Source of the DNA: Arthrobacter sp. C2
Lineage (GTDB): Bacteria; Actinomycetota; Actinomycetes; Actinomycetales; Micrococcaceae
Assembly (NCBI GenBank): GCA_024207135.1
Contig: CP042428.1
Span: 4,154,001 to 4,218,000 of the forward strand
Length of the DNA: 64,000 nucleotides
Direction: 5' to 3'
This document shows, in pieces, positions 8,069 to 16,385 of this stretch. The position numbers were made by a program, and so were the translations under genes. The number at the start of each line of letters is the position of its first letter. Within the stretch, counting starts at the first letter, position 1. The notes beneath the pieces are model-generated. The model was not told the DNA's origin, searched no databases, and was given only the letters and a program-made list of their open reading frames with translations.

Positions 8069-8514
8069 GCGATCTGGACCAGCTGTACCAACAAATCATC
8101 CTGGACCATGCCAAGGCCCGGCACGGTGCCGGGTTGGTCGAGGCGCCCGAGGGCGTGGCCAGCGGCGAATCGATGCAGCACAACCCGGTGTGCGGTGACC
8201 ACATCCGCCTGCGCATCCAGCTTGAGGGCAGCACCGTGAAGAACGTTTCCTGGGAGGGGGACGGCTGTTCGATCTCGATGGCCTCGGCCTCGGTGCTCAG
8301 CGAGATGGCCGAAGGCATTGAACGGGATGAATTCATGGTCATCCTCGACGAGTTCCGCGAGCTCATGCGCTCGCGCGGATCCCGGGCCGGTGACGAGGAA
8401 GTCCTGGGCGACGGAGCGGCCTTTGCCGGGGTCTCCAAGTTCCCCGCCCGGGTCAAGTGCGCCATGCTCTCCTGGGTGGCCGCCGAGGCAGCCCTGTTGG
8501 CCGCCAACGGCTAG
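8065..8514 (+). CDS. sufU: SufU-type zinc-dependent sulfurtransferase for Fe-S assembly
   Basis: A 149-residue IscU/SufU-fold protein. The ligands typical of SufU are present: C43 and D45 in NPVCGDH, C68 in GDGCSIS and C132 in ARVKCAM. The spacer between the second and third cysteine carries the insertion seen in SufU rather than IscU. SufU accepts persulfide from SufS and passes it to the SufBCD scaffold. It starts inside the sufS stop codon (ATGA) and ends 21 bases before a long hairpin. Confidence 0.93.
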   Translation: MSDLDQLYQQIILDHAKARHGAGLVEAPEGVASGESMQHNPVCGDHIRLRIQLEGSTVKNVSWEGDGCSISMASASVLSEMAEGIERDEFMVILDEFRELMRSRGSRAGDEEVLGDGAAFAGVSKFPARVKCAMLSWVAAEAALLAANG

Positions 8515-8535
8515 GAGCCACGCCCCCGTATGGCA

Positions 8536-8589
8536 AAGGGCCGGGTTGGCGGGCCGCAGGAGATCCTGTGGCCCGCCAACCCGGCCCTT
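8536..8589. terminator. Long bidirectional terminator between sufU and nhaA
   Basis: A perfect 20-bp inverted repeat (8536-8555 with 8570-8589) continues inward through a G-T pair and AGG/CCT, so almost the whole element is one hairpin. It lies between the convergent stops of sufU and nhaA and has T on both outer ends. Confidence 0.88.
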
Positions 8590-8606
8590 GTTCGTGCGCA
8601 GTCGGG

Positions 8607-9959
8607 CTAGGCGTTGTTCTCCGGAGCCTGGAAAACATCCGGGATGCCGTCTTTGTTCTCGTCCCTGGCGGCGCGTTCGTTCACCTGGCGGTAGCGGCGG
8701 TCGCGTGGCCGCAGCCAGATTGTGCCGAGGATCGCTGCCAGCAGGGACCCTGTCAGGATCGCGACCTTGGCATGGTCGTAGTGCGGCGAAGCCAGGCCGA
8801 AGGACAACTCCGAGACCAGCAGCGACACGGTGAAGCCGATTCCGGCCAGGAACGTCACGCCCAGGAGGTCGCCCCACTTGGTGTCGGGATCCAGGTTGGC
8901 CTTCGACGACCGGGTCACCAGCCAGGTGGCGCCCAGGATGCCAATGGGCTTGCCGAAGACCAGTCCGAAGACAATGCCCCAGAGCACCGGGTCGCCCAGG
9001 GCCGAGGCGAAGCCCTCGGCGCCACCGACGGCCACGCCGGCCGAGAAGAACGCAAAAACCGGGACGCAGAAACCGCTGGAGAGCGGGCGGAAGCGGTGCT
9101 CGAATTGCTCGGCCAGGCCCGGCTTGTCGATTTCATGCTTGTTCTTGCGCAGCACCGGGACACAGAAGCCCAGGACAACGCCGGCAATGGTCGAGTGGAT
9201 GCCCGAGCCGAAGACCAGAGCCCAGCTCGCGATGCCCAGCGGCAACAGGATGACCCAGGGTGCCCAGAGGTTCGCGGCAAAGAACCTCGGCCACATGTGC
9301 GTGAGGAATGCGTAGAGGCCGATGGGCGCGATCGCCATCAGGAGGTACGGCGGGCGCAAGTCATCGGTGAAGACGAAGGCGATGATGACAATGGCAATCA
9401 GGTCATCGACCACCGCGAGCGTCAGCAGGAAGATGCGCAGCGGGGAGGGCAGGTTCGACCCGATGACCGCAAGCACCGCAACCGCAAAGGCGATGTCGGT
9501 GGCGGTGGGGATGGCCCAGCCGCGCAGGGTTTCCCCGCCGGTGGAAGCATTCAGGGCGGCAAAGATCAGGGCCGGGACCAGCACCCCGCCGAAGGCCGCC
9601 GTCACCGGGACGATGGCACGTTTCATGTCGCGCAGGTCCCCGGCGACGAATTCCTTTTTCAGCTCCAAGCCGACCAGGAAGAAGAACACCGCCAGCAGGC
9701 CGTCTGCGGCCCAGTGGCCGAGGGAGAGGTTCAGGTCGATGCCGAAGGCCTGGAAACCGATGGTGAAGTCGCGCAGGGCGAAGTAGCTGTCGGATGCGGG
9801 GGAGTTGGCCCAGATCAGCGCCACGACGGCGCCGATGATCAATACGAGGCCGCCAACGGTCTCCTTGCGGAGGATCTCCCCGATGCGCAGGGACTCGGCG
9901 TAACTGCCGGGGCCAAAAACCGTCTTGGATTTCGGCGTGGGTGTGGGGGTTTGGCTCAT
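8607..9959 (-). CDS. nhaA: Na+/H+ antiporter NhaA with an EF-hand-like C-terminal tail
   Basis: A 450-residue inner-membrane antiporter with about 12 hydrophobic segments from residue 35 to 415. The ion-binding aspartates are D185 and D186 in [13 protein letters not shown], and the discontinuous helix motif [12 protein letters not shown] (D155) is intact. The protein exports Na+ or Li+ in exchange for protons under salt or alkaline stress. After the last membrane segment, a charged cytoplasmic tail ends with residues 433-441 DENKDGIPD, which fits the D-x-N-x-D-G-x-x-D calcium-loop pattern. The start ATG at 9959 has only a weak ribosome site (ACGAAG). It is transcribed alone, facing sufU. Confidence 0.95.
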   Translation of the reverse strand: MSQTPTPTPKSKTVFGPGSYAESLRIGEILRKETVGGLVLIIGAVVALIWANSPASDSYFALRDFTIGFQAFGIDLNLSLGHWAADGLLAVFFFLVGLELKKEFVAGDLRDMKRAIVPVTAAFGGVLVPALIFAALNASTGGETLRGWAIPTATDIAFAVAVLAVIGSNLPSPLRIFLLTLAVVDDLIAIVIIAFVFTDDLRPPYLLMAIAPIGLYAFLTHMWPRFFAANLWAPWVILLPLGIASWALVFGSGIHSTIAGVVLGFCVPVLRKNKHEIDKPGLAEQFEHRFRPLSSGFCVPVFAFFSAGVAVGGAEGFASALGDPVLWGIVFGLVFGKPIGILGATWLVTRSSKANLDPDTKWGDLLGVTFLAGIGFTVSLLVSELSFGLASPHYDHAKVAILTGSLLAAILGTIWLRPRDRRYRQVNERAARDENKDGIPDVFQAPENNA

Positions 9960-10139
9960 GGTCTACTTCGTTTCATTTCGGGGACGCTGAAGTTATCGCC
10001 GACCAGACTTCCCGGCACACCAAGAACTACACTAACGCCTAAACGTGTCCCGATGCACACCGAGGCAACCGCATGACCTTGAAAACAGGGTGCTTCGTGG
10101 CCGCCGGCTGCGTCGCCGGGGTAGTCGTGGAAGACGACA

Positions 10140-10184
10140 GGACCGGTGCCTGACATGCCTTGACGGGCACGCACGCACCGGTCC
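10140..10184 (-). terminator. Hairpin downstream of the DUF2505 gene
   Basis: GGACCGGTGC (10140-10149) pairs with GCACCGGTCC (10175-10184) around a 25-base loop. It lies 54 bases after the stop of the minus-strand gene. No T tract follows, so it may be an inefficient or factor-assisted terminator. The rest of 9960-10237 shows no gene. Confidence 0.5.
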
Positions 10185-10237
10185 CGGGGAGGGCACCAGC
10201 CCACCGAAGAAATCGGCGGATTGGTTTGGCCCGATCC

Positions 10238-10735
10238 CTAGACGCGTTCGATCCAGGAGGACACCTTGGCGCCCTGCAGCGCCAGCGCCTTGGAGATGAA
10301 CGGCTCGGCGGCCGAGGCGATCTTGCCGCCCACGAACGGGATGGAGGAGGACACGGTGGCTTCCACGCCCAGTGCGGAGCCCCCATCGGTGGCCTTCAGC
10401 GACTCGGTGCCGGCGACCGAGACCGGCAGCGATCCGACGGTGACCTTCAAGGTGGCCTGGCGCGAGCCGTCTGCGGCGGGGGCGGACCAGGACTCGACCT
10501 GGGTGACGTCGACGGTCTGGCCGACGAACTTCCGGGCGATTTCCGGGGCCCGGTCGGTGGGCAGGGTGCGCACCGTGGTCAGGGTGAACGCCGCGGCGGT
10601 GTCGCCGGCGACCTCGAAGCTCTTCAGCGTGCCGCCAACCAAACCGGTCAGGTGCTCGGCGAAGTCGCGGTCTGCCAGCGTGGCAATGACGGCCTCGGGG
10701 GCATGGATCAAATCAGTGGTGGCGTTAAGGGCCAT
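10238..10735 (-). CDS. DUF2505 family protein
   Basis: A 165-residue protein of a family found mostly in actinobacteria. It begins MALNATTDLIHAPEAVIATL, then DRDFAEHLTGLVGG, and ends VGGKIASAAEPFISKALALQ; this layout resembles START/SRPBCC-like lipid-binding folds, which is the usual inference for DUF2505, but function is unproven. The ATG at 10735 is chosen because ACGGAG lies 9 bases upstream. The frame stays open to 10852 but with no ribosome site. It is divergent from mfd, with 173 bases between the starts. Confidence 0.75.
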   Translation of the reverse strand: MALNATTDLIHAPEAVIATLADRDFAEHLTGLVGGTLKSFEVAGDTAAAFTLTTVRTLPTDRAPEIARKFVGQTVDVTQVESWSAPAADGSRQATLKVTVGSLPVSVAGTESLKATDGGSALGVEATVSSSIPFVGGKIASAAEPFISKALALQGAKVSSWIERV

Positions 10736-10908
10736 GGGGCAAAACTCCGTAAAATAGATTGGCCGAACCAAATGTTCTTGCAACCCCACCAGCGTACCGG
10801 GCATGGGCGCGCGCGGCGGTACGCTTGAATGGCGCACCCCGGGACCCGGCATGGATCTCGGGTACTTGTGTTGTGCGCGTACCCGGTCTTCGGAAAGGAC
10901 CCCACTCG

Positions 10909-13900
10909 ATGGCGCTTCACGGCCTGCGCACCGCCCTGCGAGAAGACATTTCCTTTTCCCGCGTCAGATCCAATGCGGCCACGACCTATGCCGCCCGCGC
11001 CAACGAGCTGGAGATCGCTGCCCCCGCCGGGATGCGCGCGGTCATCACCGCTGAGGCCGTCGAGGCCCTGCGCACCAAGGTCGCCGGCGGCCTGCTGCTG
11101 GCGGTGACCGCCACCGGCCGCGAGGCCGAGGAACTGGTGGCCGGGCTGCACGGGTTCCTGCCCGCCGACGCCGTGGCGGAATTCCCCTCCTGGGAAACCC
11201 TGCCCCACGAGCGGCTCTCCCCGCGTTCGGACACCGTGGGCCGGCGCCTGCACGTGCTGCGCCGGCTGGAAACCCGGGATCCTTCCCTGCAGGTCATCGT
11301 CGCCCCGATCCGCGCCGTCATCCAGCCGCTGGTCGCGGGCCTGGGCAAGCTGGAACCCGTGGAGCTTGCGGTGGGGGACGAATACGAGTTCTCCGCCGTC
11401 GTCCGGGCCCTGGCCGACGCCGCCTACGCCCGGGTGGACATGGTCACGCACCGCGGCGAATTCGCCGTGCGCGGCGGCATCCTCGATGTCTTCCCGCCCA
11501 CCTCCAACCACCCGGTGCGCATCGACTTCTTCGGGGACGAGATCGAGGCCATGCGCTACTTCTCGATCGCCGACCAGCGCTCGCTGGAGGGCGACGCGCC
11601 CACAGCGATCCAGGCCCCGCCCTGCCGCGAGCTGCTGATCACCCCGGCGGTGATGTCCCGGGCCGCGAAGCTGCAAACCCAGATGCCCGCCGCACGCGAC
11701 ATGCTCGCCAAGATCGCCGGAGGCGTCGCGGTGGAGGGCATGGAGTCCCTGGCCCCGCTGCTGGTCGATGCCATGGTCCCGCTGCTGTCGGTGCTGCCGG
11801 CCGAATCGATCGCCGTGGTCATGGAACCCGAACGGGTCCGGGCCCGGGCCCACGACCTGGAAGCCACCAACGCCGAGTTCCTGGCCGCCGCCTGGGCCAC
11901 GGCCTCCGACGGCGGGGCGGCACCCCTTGACCTGTCCCAGGCCCAGGCGCAGGCCGCGGTGGACGAACTTGAGGCCGGGAACTTCACCTCCCTGGCCGCG
12001 ACCCGCACCCATGCGCAGGCCGCCGCGGTGTCCTGGTGGTCGCTGACCTCGCTGGGATCCGACACCGAGCTGTTGCCCGAGGCCGACTCGATCCGCATCA
12101 ACGCCCGCGAGCCGCGCGGCTACCAGGGGGATGTGGCCGAGATGCTCGAGTTCATCTCCGGGCGCATCAAGGACGACTGGTCGATCGTGGTGGCCACCGA
12201 CGGCCCCGGTCCCGCCCAGCGGCTGGCCGAGCTCTTCCACGACGCCGACATCCCCACCCACCGCATCAATTCCCTGGACGAGGCGCCCACCCACGGGCTG
12301 ATCGAGATCACCACCGGCCAGGCCGGGCGCGGGTTCGCCCTGGATTCGCTGAAGCTCGGCTTCCTCACCGAGGCCGACCTGCTGGGCCGCTCCAGCGCCT
12401 ACGCCCCGCGCGGGGCCAAGCGGCTGGCGGCCAAGCGCCGCAACGCCGTGGACCCGCTGACCCTCACCGAGGGCGACTTCGTCGTCCACGAACAGCACGG
12501 CATCGCCAGGTTCGTGGAGCTGATCGCCCGAAAGGTTGCCGGCGGGGCAGATGCCAAGCGCGAATACCTGGTCCTGGAGTACGCGCCGTCCAAACGCGGG
12601 GCACCGGGGGACAAGCTCTTTGTCCCCACCGACCAGCTGGACCAGGTCACCCGCTACGTCGGCGGGGAGGCCCCGACCCTGTCCAAGATGGGCGGCTCGG
12701 ACTGGTCAAGCACCAAGTCCAAGGCGCGCAAGGCAGTAAAGGAGATCGCCGGGGATTTGATCCGGCTCTACTCCGCCCGCATGGCGTCCCGCGGGCACGC
12801 CTTCGGAGCCGACACCCCCTGGCAGTCGGAGCTGGAGGAGGCCTTCGCCTACGTGGAGACCCCCGACCAGCTGACCACCATCAACGAGGTCAAGGCCGAC
12901 ATGGAGCGCGAGATCCCGATGGACCGGCTGGTCTCCGGGGACGTGGGCTTCGGCAAGACCGAGATCGCGGTGCGCGCCGCGTTCAAGGCCGTGCAGGACT
13001 CCAAGCAGGTCGCCGTGCTGGTGCCCACCACGCTGCTGGCCTCCCAGCACCAGCAGACCTTCACCGAGCGCTACTCCGGCTTCCCGGTGCGGGTCAAGAC
13101 GCTCTCGCGCTTCCAGAGCGCCAAGGAGTCCAAGGACATCATCGAGGGGCTGAAAAACGGCACCGTCGACGTGGTCATCGGCACCCACCGGCTGCTTTCG
13201 GACACCGTGCAGTTCAAGGACCTGGGCCTGGTGGTGGTCGACGAGGAGCAGCGCTTCGGTGTCGAGCACAAGGAACAGCTCAAGAAGATGCGCACCAACG
13301 TGGATGTGCTGTCCATGTCCGCCACCCCCATCCCGCGCACCCTGGAGATGTCCCTGACCGGCATCCGCGAGACCTCCACGTTGGCCACCCCGCCGGAGGA
13401 GCGCCACCCGGTGCTCACCTACGTGGGCCCGCGCACCGACAAGCAGATCTCCGCGGCCATCCGCCGCGAGCTGATGCGCGACGGGCAGGTCTTCTTCGTG
13501 CACAACCGCGTCTCCTCCATCGACAAGGTCGCCGCGGAACTGCGCGAACTGGTCCCCGAGGCCCGGGTGGAGGTGGCGCACGGCAAGATGAGCGAGTCCC
13601 GGCTGGAGAAGATCATCCAGGATTTCTGGGAGAAGAAGTTCGACGTGCTGGTCTCCACCACCATCATCGAGACCGGCCTGGACATCTCCAACGCCAACAC
13701 GCTGATCGTTGACCGGGCTGACAACTACGGGCTGTCCCAGCTGCACCAGCTGCGCGGGCGCGTGGGCCGCGGCCGCGAGCGGGCGTATGCCTACTTCCTG
13801 TGGAACGCGGAGAAGCCGCTGGGCGAGGTCGCCCTGGAGCGGCTCAAGGCCGTGGCGGCGCACAACGAGCTCGGCTCGGGCTACCAGCTGGCCATGAAGG

Positions 13901-14523
13901 ACCTGGAGATCCGCGGGGCGGGCAACCTGCTCGGCGGGGAGCAGTCCGGGCACATCGCGGGTGTCGGCTTCGACTTGTACCTGCGCCTGGTGGGCGAGGC
14001 GGTTGCCGACTTCAAGGGGGAGTCCGACGAGAAGACCGCGGAGATGAAGATCGAGCTGCCGGTCAACGCGCACCTGCCGCACGACTACGTGCCCGGTGAG
14101 CGGCTGCGCCTGGAGGCCTACCGCAAGATCGCCGCGGCGACCGACTTCGCGGCCCTCGACGACGTGCTGGCGGAGCTGGTGGACAGGTACGGGCAGCCGC
14201 CGGCCCCGGTGGTGAACCTGTTGGAGGTCGCCCGGATCCGCATCCGCGCCCGGGCCCTGGGCCTGACCGACGTGGCGATGATGGGCAACGCCATCAAGTT
14301 CGCCCCGGCGGCCATCGCGAACCTGCCCGACTCGCGCCAGCTGCGCCTGGCGCGGATGTACAAGGGCGCCGCCGACAAGCCGGCGCTGAACGCCATCACC
14401 ATCCCGAAGCCGAAAACCTCGGCGATCGGCGGCAGGGACCTGGTGGACGAGCAGATCCTGGAGTGGGTCTCGTCCGTGCTCTCCAACATCTTCGAGGTCG
14501 AGGCACCGCGCGCCAAGGCCTGA
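10909..14523 (+). CDS. mfd: Transcription-repair coupling factor Mfd
   Basis: A 1204-residue ATP-dependent translocase that removes RNA polymerase stalled at lesions and recruits UvrA. In order: UvrB-homology region at the N-terminus (FPSWETLPHERLSPRSDT, RGGILDVFP), the RNA polymerase-interacting domain beginning EGDFVVHEQHGIARF, the Walker A loop SGDVGFGKTEIA, the DEEQRFGVEHKE box, SATPIPRTLEMSL, the translocation region TTIIETGLDISNANTL and the motif VI QLRGRVGR, then the C-terminal UvrA-masking domain. Length is normal. The ATG at 10909 is chosen because GGAAAGGA precedes it. A mfd gene close to glmU is seen in mycobacteria; mazG, which follows there, is absent here. Confidence 0.97.
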   Translation: MALHGLRTALREDISFSRVRSNAATTYAARANELEIAAPAGMRAVITAEAVEALRTKVAGGLLLAVTATGREAEELVAGLHGFLPADAVAEFPSWETLPHERLSPRSDTVGRRLHVLRRLETRDPSLQVIVAPIRAVIQPLVAGLGKLEPVELAVGDEYEFSAVVRALADAAYARVDMVTHRGEFAVRGGILDVFPPTSNHPVRIDFFGDEIEAMRYFSIADQRSLEGDAPTAIQAPPCRELLITPAVMSRAAKLQTQMPAARDMLAKIAGGVAVEGMESLAPLLVDAMVPLLSVLPAESIAVVMEPERVRARAHDLEATNAEFLAAAWATASDGGAAPLDLSQAQAQAAVDELEAGNFTSLAATRTHAQAAAVSWWSLTSLGSDTELLPEADSIRINAREPRGYQGDVAEMLEFISGRIKDDWSIVVATDGPGPAQRLAELFHDADIPTHRINSLDEAPTHGLIEITTGQAGRGFALDSLKLGFLTEADLLGRSSAYAPRGAKRLAAKRRNAVDPLTLTEGDFVVHEQHGIARFVELIARKVAGGADAKREYLVLEYAPSKRGAPGDKLFVPTDQLDQVTRYVGGEAPTLSKMGGSDWSSTKSKARKAVKEIAGDLIRLYSARMASRGHAFGADTPWQSELEEAFAYVETPDQLTTINEVKADMEREIPMDRLVSGDVGFGKTEIAVRAAFKAVQDSKQVAVLVPTTLLASQHQQTFTERYSGFPVRVKTLSRFQSAKESKDIIEGLKNGTVDVVIGTHRLLSDTVQFKDLGLVVVDEEQRFGVEHKEQLKKMRTNVDVLSMSATPIPRTLEMSLTGIRETSTLATPPEERHPVLTYVGPRTDKQISAAIRRELMRDGQVFFVHNRVSSIDKVAAELRELVPEARVEVAHGKMSESRLEKIIQDFWEKKFDVLVSTTIIETGLDISNANTLIVDRADNYGLSQLHQLRGRVGRGRERAYAYFLWNAEKPLGEVALERLKAVAAHNELGSGYQLAMKDLEIRGAGNLLGGEQSGHIAGVGFDLYLRLVGEAVADFKGESDEKTAEMKIELPVNAHLPHDYVPGERLRLEAYRKIAAATDFAALDDVLAELVDRYGQPPAPVVNLLEVARIRIRARALGLTDVAMMGNAIKFAPAAIANLPDSRQLRLARMYKGAADKPALNAITIPKPKTSAIGGRDLVDEQILEWVSSVLSNIFEVEAPRAKA

Positions 14524-14539
14524 TTAGTGCCGGACACGC

Positions 14540-14587
14540 CGATGCCGGGCGGGCCTGCCCCTGGTGGGGGCGGCCGGCCCGGCATCG
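14540..14587. terminator. Bidirectional terminator between mfd and the universal stress gene
   Basis: CGATGCCGGGC (14540-14550) pairs with GCCCGGCATCG (14577-14587); the loop contains further G/C pairing. It lies between the convergent stops at 14523 and 14615. Confidence 0.75.
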
Positions 14588-14614
14588 GTGCCTGTCGGGT
14601 CCGCGGGGCGGTTC

Positions 14615-15052
14615 CTAGGCGGTGGCTGTTTCGCCGTGGTGGATCAGCACCGGGCACTTGGCGTGGGCGGCCAGCGAGCTGGACACCGAGCCCATGACCA
14701 GGCCCTTGAAGCCGCCGCGGCCGCGTGTGCCCAGCACCAGCATGGCCGCGTCCTTGGAGGCCTCGATCAGGTTGGGGGCCGCCGGGCCCATGGTGACCTC
14801 GCGTTCCAGGTTGGCCGGGACGTTCTCGCCGAAGGCCTCGGTGATGGACTTGTCCAGTGCGTCGCGGGCGTCCTGCTCCGGCGCCCACTCCGGGGTGTAG
14901 TCCTCCAGCGCGATGCGCGGCAGCCACGAGGAGAAGGCCACCAGGTCGTGGCCCAGGGATGCGGCCAGGGACGCAGCATAGCGCAGCGCGGAAATCGATT
15001 GCGCCGAACCGTCAATGCCGACAACGATCTTGCTGCGGTCAGTTTTTTCCAT
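14615..15052 (-). CDS. Universal stress protein (UspA family)
   Basis: A 145-residue single-domain Usp. It starts KIVVGIDGSAQSISALRYA and has the ATP-binding G-x2-G-x9-G-S/T motif as GTRGRGGFKGLVMGSVS, so it belongs to the nucleotide-binding subgroup. Such proteins accumulate in stress, hypoxia or stationary phase. The start ATG at 15052 has GAGGAAA but too far upstream (about 15 bases). A palindrome (15145-15161) about 92 bases upstream of the start may be an operator. It is monocistronic. Confidence 0.93.
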   Translation of the reverse strand: MEKTDRSKIVVGIDGSAQSISALRYAASLAASLGHDLVAFSSWLPRIALEDYTPEWAPEQDARDALDKSITEAFGENVPANLEREVTMGPAAPNLIEASKDAAMLVLGTRGRGGFKGLVMGSVSSSLAAHAKCPVLIHHGETATA

Positions 15053-15144
15053 GGTGAAACGCTCATTTCCTCAATCGGGGAAGGCTGGTCCAACGGGGCC
15101 CAAGGGTCCCGTTGGGTTCATCATACCCTCGCCCACCAGTGATT

Positions 15145-15161
15145 TTCTACGAATTGTAGAA
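15145..15161. promoter_or_regulatory. Palindrome upstream of the universal stress gene
   Basis: TTCTAC-N5-GTAGAA is perfect over six bases per arm and lies in an AT-rich pocket of an otherwise GC-rich gap, 92 bases upstream of the gene start. The next gene in the other direction ends at a terminator, so the usp gene is the natural target. The regulator is unknown. Confidence 0.4.
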
Positions 15162-15232
15162 TTTCGGCGGTGAAGCTTCACGCTGCCGGGACACCCGATT
15201 CCGGTCCCGCGGGCAGCACTGGCGCGGCGCAT

Positions 15233-15322
15233 GCAAAAAGGAGGCCGGGGCGCCACCAACACCAACGACCGTGCACCTGCTGGCGCGCGGGTCTGGATGC
15301 TGCGTGGCGCTCCGGCCTCCTT
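15233..15322 (-). terminator. Rho-independent terminator of the small membrane protein and deo operon
   Basis: An 18-bp stem with a single G-T pair (15238-15255 with 15305-15322) encloses a 49-base loop. Read on the minus strand, the stem ends in CCTCC followed by TTTTT, a classic terminator for the leftward genes that end at 15344. Confidence 0.8.
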
Positions 15323-15343
15323 CGGAGAAAACCGTGCGGGAGA

Positions 15344-15592
15344 CTAGTCCCGCTGCGAAGCGGTCTTCGACGGGTTCTTGTCCGACATGCCCAGAATGTG
15401 CTGCGGGATGCCGAAGGCCAGGATGGCCAGCACGAAGCAGGAGATGCCCGGGATCCAGGCGTTTTCCAGCGTCCAGAACGACAGCGAGTAGAGGCAGCCA
15501 AGGAACAGGATGAAGAACACCGCGAAGGCGATGAGGTTTCCGGCCAAGCGGCCCTGGCCCGAGTGGGCTACGTTCTTGCCGTTCGAGTACAC
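15344..15592 (-). CDS. Small two-helix membrane protein
   Basis: An 82-residue protein with two predicted membrane helices: LAGNLIAFAVFFILFLGCLY and a second beginning IPGISCFVLAILAFGIPQ. The GTG at 15592 is chosen because AGGAGA lies 6-7 bases upstream; an alternative TTG at 15622 lacks a ribosome site. No catalytic motif is seen and I cannot assign a function. It follows deoC (stop 15644) by 51 bases on the same strand and precedes the shared terminator, so it may be read from the deo operon. Confidence 0.7.
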   Translation of the reverse strand: MYSNGKNVAHSGQGRLAGNLIAFAVFFILFLGCLYSLSFWTLENAWIPGISCFVLAILAFGIPQHILGMSDKNPSKTASQRD

Positions 15593-15643
15593 AGCGATTC
15601 TCCTAAAATGGTCTGGTTTCAATGCGCGTTCGAGGGTGGGTGG

Positions 15644-16327
15644 TCAGTAGCCCTCGGCGCCTTGTTCACCCTCCACAATAGCAACTCCGGAGCTGGAACC
15701 AAGACGCGTGGCCCCGGCATCGATCATGGCACGGGCGGTTTCCAGCGAGCGGACCCCGCCGGAGGCCTTGACGCCCAGGTCCGGGCCGACGGTTGCGCGC
15801 ATCAACGCCACGTCCTTGAGCGTGGCGCCGCCGCCGCCAAAGCCAGTGGAGGTCTTCACGAAGTCGGCTCCCGCACGCACCGAGGCGCGGCAGGCCAGGA
15901 TCTTTTCATCGTCGGTCAGCATCGAGGTTTCGATGATGACCTTCAGGATCGCCCCGCCCTCGTGCACGGCGTCGGCAATGGCGGAAATGTCGGCCACCAG
16001 TGCCTCCTCGTCCCCGGCCTTGGCCGCGGCGACGTTGATGACCATGTCGATCTCGTTGGCACCGTCGGCGATGGCCCCGCGGGCCTCGAAGACCTTGGAC
16101 GCGGTGGGGGTCGCGCCGAACGGGAAGCCGATCACCGAGCAGGTCAGCACCCCGGAACCGGCAAGTGCGGCGCTCACGGTGGAAACCCAGATCGGGTTCA
16201 CGCACACGGACTTGAACTTGTACTTGGCGGCCTCGGCGCAGATGCGTTCGATGTCGGCGCCGGTGGCATCGGCGTTCAGGATCGTGTGGTCGATGTACGA
16301 GGCGATATTGGTGTCGTTGGTGCTCAT
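15644..16327 (-). CDS. deoC: Deoxyribose-phosphate aldolase
   Basis: A 227-residue class I aldolase that splits 2-deoxyribose 5-phosphate into glyceraldehyde 3-phosphate and acetaldehyde. The catalytic set is complete: D94 in NEIDMVIN, the Schiff-base K158 in DFVKTSTGF, and K187 in [10 protein letters not shown]. The ATG at 16327 gives the family length; AGGAG is present but about 15 bases upstream, so the start is slightly uncertain. The gene follows the phosphomutase by 58 bases and pnp beyond it. Together they form a nucleoside breakdown operon. Confidence 0.95.
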   Translation of the reverse strand: MSTNDTNIASYIDHTILNADATGADIERICAEAAKYKFKSVCVNPIWVSTVSAALAGSGVLTCSVIGFPFGATPTASKVFEARGAIADGANEIDMVINVAAAKAGDEEALVADISAIADAVHEGGAILKVIIETSMLTDDEKILACRASVRAGADFVKTSTGFGGGGATLKDVALMRATVGPDLGVKASGGVRSLETARAMIDAGATRLGSSSGVAIVEGEQGAEGY

Positions 16328-16385
16328 GGCGTGTGTATCAGGCTCCTGGTCGAGATGAAGGAAAGTCGGGGTGTGGGGGAGCGGG

